From NCBI RefSeq assembly GCF_022828475.1, contig NZ_CP059557.1:1922001-1986000 (forward strand): a stretch of DNA of 64,000 bases, read 5' to 3'. Positions 61,992 to 64,000 of the stretch are shown here, piece by piece (position 1 is the first letter of the stretch; the number at the start of each line of letters is the position of its first letter). A model generated the notes under the pieces. The model was given only the letters and a program-made list of their open reading frames with translations, searched no databases and was not told the DNA's origin. Position numbers and translations under genes: made by a program. This DNA is from Saccharopolyspora gloriosae. Lineage in GTDB: Bacteria; Actinomycetota; Actinomycetes; Mycobacteriales; Pseudonocardiaceae.

Positions 61992-62806
61992 TGTTCACCC
62001 GGAAATCGCTGGTGCCCGCCTTGGCGGCGGTCGTGACTCTGCTGCTCCTGCCCGCGACCTCCGCGGCCGAGGACGGTGTCAAGAAAGGCGTCAGCGTGAA
62101 CGACGTCGCGGGCGTCGACGAAGCGCTCGGTGACGTCGGGGCGAGCTGGTTCTACGACTGGTCCGTCGACGAACAGGGCGTCACTCCGCCCGAGGGCACC
62201 GAATTCGTCCCGATGATCTGGGGCGCCGAGTCGGTGAACCAGCAGGACTTGGACGAGGCGAAGGCCTCGGGCTCGACGCTGCTGGCGTTCAACGAACCGG
62301 ACATGACCGAGCAGGCGAACCTGACCGTCGAGCAAGCCCTCGACCTGTGGCCGCAGCTGCAGGACACCGGGATGCGGCTCAGCGCGCCCGGAGTCGCGAC
62401 CGGAGCCGACCTGGAAGGCGGCTGGCTCGACCGGTTCATGCGGGGCGCGGACGAACGCGGCTACCGGGTCGATTTCATCCCGCTGCACTGGTACGGCGCG
62501 GACTTCTCCCCGGAAGCGACCGAACAACTCCGCGGCTACGTCGAAGCCGTCCACGAGCGCTACCGGAAACCGGTGTGGCTCACCGAATACGCGCTCATCG
62601 ACTTCTCCGGCGGAACCCCGCGCTACCCGGGCGAGCAGGAGCAAGCCGACTTCGTCCGGAGCTCCACCGCGATGCTGGAAGGCCTGCCGTTCGTGGAGCG
62701 GTACTCCTGGTTCACGCTGTCCACCGAGACCAGCCCCACCGGCCTCTACGACGGCGCGCAGCCCAACACCAGCGGCACCGCTTATCGCGACGCGGCGGCC
62801 CGGTAG
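61991..62806 (+). CDS. Secreted GH128-like glucan hydrolase (Asl1-type)
   Basis: This 271-residue protein has a signal peptide of about 25 residues. The TIM-barrel motifs of GH128 beta-1,3-glucanases are clear: ASWFYDWS, EFVPMIWG, LLAFNEPDM with acid/base Glu102, IPLHWYG, and KPVWLTEYALIDF with nucleophile Glu199. It starts within the stop codon of the thaumatin-like gene (TGATG), so the two are made together and exported. Together they look like a beta-1,3-glucan or fungal cell wall attack unit. Confidence 0.88.
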   Translation: MFTRKSLVPALAAVVTLLLLPATSAAEDGVKKGVSVNDVAGVDEALGDVGASWFYDWSVDEQGVTPPEGTEFVPMIWGAESVNQQDLDEAKASGSTLLAFNEPDMTEQANLTVEQALDLWPQLQDTGMRLSAPGVATGADLEGGWLDRFMRGADERGYRVDFIPLHWYGADFSPEATEQLRGYVEAVHERYRKPVWLTEYALIDFSGGTPRYPGEQEQADFVRSSTAMLEGLPFVERYSWFTLSTETSPTGLYDGAQPNTSGTAYRDAAAR

Positions 62807-62869
62807 CGACCATTGCCGTTCGCGCCGGGAACCCGAACGGCGCACCGGTTCGAGCATCCGTCCGGTATC

Positions 62870-62883
62870 GACGAACGTTCGTC
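62870..62883. terminator. Palindrome between convergent genes
   Basis: GACGAACGTTCGTC is a perfect 14-bp palindrome flanked by CCGGT on both sides, about 64 bases after the glucanase stop and 40 before the end of the MFS gene. It is a probable bidirectional terminator stem. Confidence 0.45.
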
Positions 62884-62923
62884 CGGTGCCGGGAATGCCT
62901 CCCCGGGCTGGACGAGCGCGCCG

Positions 62924-64000
62924 CTACCGATCCGCGGCGGTCGCGGGTGCGGGTTCGGCGGGGGTGCTCTCCGGGGCGAGTGAGCGACCCGTGGTCTCGG
63001 GCAGCGTGGCGGCGGCTCCGAACGCGAGTACGGCGATGACCGTCAGGTAGATCGCCGGGGACAACTGGTTCCCGGTCGTCGACACCAGCCAGGTCGCGAC
63101 GAAGGGCGCGGTACCGCCGAACAGCGCGTAGGCGACGTTGTAGGTCACCGCCGACGCGGTGAACCGCACGCGGGTGGGGAACATCTCCGAGAGCAGGACC
63201 GCGGTCACCACGTTCGCCGTGACGGCGCCGACGGCGACCAGGAGCTGACCGACGAGAGCCCCGCCGAACGAACCCGTGGCGGCGAGCAGGTAGCCGGGCA
63301 CGGTGAGCAGCGCCAGCGCGCCCGCCGCGAGGAACATGGTGCGGCGTCGGCCGATGCGGTCGCAGAACCCGCCGATGGGCGGCGCTGCGGCGACGGCGGC
63401 GACCAGGGCGAGGACGTTCGTGGCGAGCACGACGTCGGAGTCCATGCCCACCGTGACCTTCAAGAACGTCGTCATGTAGGTGGAGAAGAGGTAGAACGAC
63501 AGCGCGGTGAGCATGATGAAGCCGCCGAGCCGCAGCATCACGGAGGCCTGCGTCGCGAACGCTTCGCGCAGCGGCGAGTGCTCGCGCGCGTTCGACCCGA
63601 GCTCCTGGAAGGCGGGGCTCTCGTTGAGGCGCCTGCGGATGAAGAACCCGACCAGGCCGAGCGGAACGGCGATCAGGAACGGGATGCGCCATCCCCACTG
63701 CGCCATCGCCGCTTCCGGGATGAGCAGTTCCAGCACGAACGCGACCAGCGCGGCGGCGGCGAACGCGGCGAACGTCGCCGCGGGCAACCAGCTCGCGGTA
63801 CGGGCGCGGCGGCCTCGGCCTACGTGTTCGATCAGGTAGGTGCAGGCTCCGGCGTACTCGCCGCCCGCGGAGGCACCCTGCACGCAGCGGGCCAGTGCGA
63901 GCAGCAACGGGGCTGCGTAGCCGATCGAGTCGTAGCTGGGCAGCAGGCCGATCACGCCGGTGGACACGGACATCAGGATCACGGTGAGCGCGAGCACGGC
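62924..64000 (-). CDS. MFS transporter, metabolite:H+ symporter type (cut by window edge)
   Basis: The gene runs off the right edge; about 357 C-terminal residues are visible. They match the metabolite:proton symporter group (ProP, ShiA-like): ARCVQGASAGGEYAGACTYL, WLPAATFAAFAAAALVAFVL, WGWRIPFLIAVPLGLVGFFI, RRRLNESPAFQEL and LSEMFPTRVRFTASAVTYNV, ending LPETTGRSLAPEST. It should import a compatible solute or small organic acid with protons. The substrate cannot be read. Confidence 0.92.
   Translation of the reverse strand, partial: AVLALTVILMSVSTGVIGLLPSYDSIGYAAPLLLALARCVQGASAGGEYAGACTYLIEHVGRGRRARTASWLPAATFAAFAAAALVAFVLELLIPEAAMAQWGWRIPFLIAVPLGLVGFFIRRRLNESPAFQELGSNAREHSPLREAFATQASVMLRLGGFIMLTALSFYLFSTYMTTFLKVTVGMDSDVVLATNVLALVAAVAAAPPIGGFCDRIGRRRTMFLAAGALALLTVPGYLLAATGSFGGALVGQLLVAVGAVTANVVTAVLLSEMFPTRVRFTASAVTYNVAYALFGGTAPFVATWLVSTTGNQLSPAIYLTVIAVLAFGAAATLPETTGRSLAPESTPAEPAPATAADR

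Overview
The window is high-GC DNA from an actinomycete. A Pseudonocardiales genome (Saccharopolyspora or a relative) is my best guess. The evidence is GC-rich third codon positions, many TetR repressors, five or so bacterial P450s, a furA-katG pair, a helix-turn-helix/DUF397 pair and actinobacterial NACHT NTPases. The genus is inference. I saw no rRNA, tRNA, CRISPR array, integrase or transposase.

Layout. 0-8 kb: a flavin monooxygenase cut by the left edge, then small catabolic or redox units, each next to a TetR gene and a visible palindrome (nitroreductase, bicupin/hydrolase, zinc alcohol dehydrogenase), and a one-domain voltage-gated cation channel. 8-16 kb: htpG, a TetR gene, two tandem duplicate P450 genes, and a regulatory island of a Cys/His protein, a 33-residue membrane peptide, an Scr1-type HTH protein and DUF397. 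16-24 kb: a sulfatase, a ROK repressor and a sugar porter, then a GlxA-type regulator, a cupin and a YdjM-like membrane protein. 24-31 kb: an MFS exporter with a mosaic codon pattern, TetR, P450, a monooxygenase-fold protein, a MIO-type lyase-like gene with an altered cofactor motif, and small exported or membrane proteins. 31-43 kb: a lipid or ketone catabolic block that recalls mycobacterial mymA operons (Baeyer-Villiger monooxygenase, a putative diiron protein, a 2Fe-2S reductase, an SRPBCC protein, SDR, acyl-CoA synthetase, hydrolase) with TetR genes and an enoyl-CoA hydratase at the edges. 43-50 kb: a lone MCE protein and two paralogous membrane NACHT NTPases that flank a P450. 50-64 kb: a secreted esterase, threonine ammonia-lyase, katG-furA, a MarR/Bcr-CflA pair, a thiolase/CoA-transferase pair behind a broken acyl-CoA synthetase, a secreted thaumatin/GH128 pair, and an MFS transporter cut by the right edge.

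The most unusual signal is a family of dispersed intergenic palindromes (near 8.3, 10.6, 22.0, 51.7 and 53.5 kb, with short-module copies near 37.1, 38.1 and 41.9 kb). The outer stem has constant ends, CTCAG and CTCGC, around a core of about seven bases. That core differs between copies but stays complementary to the opposite arm. Two copies carry a tail of TTCG-loop mini-hairpins, and one copy has become the C-terminus of a cupin gene. I do not recognise this family from memory.

Several genes are eroding: the upstream region and first codons of the monooxygenase occur twice, a bicupin gene carries two compensating frameshifts, and remnants of an FMN reductase, an acyl-CoA dehydrogenase and an acyl-CoA synthetase survive next to intact genes. 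All calls rest on reading the sequence; no database search was run.
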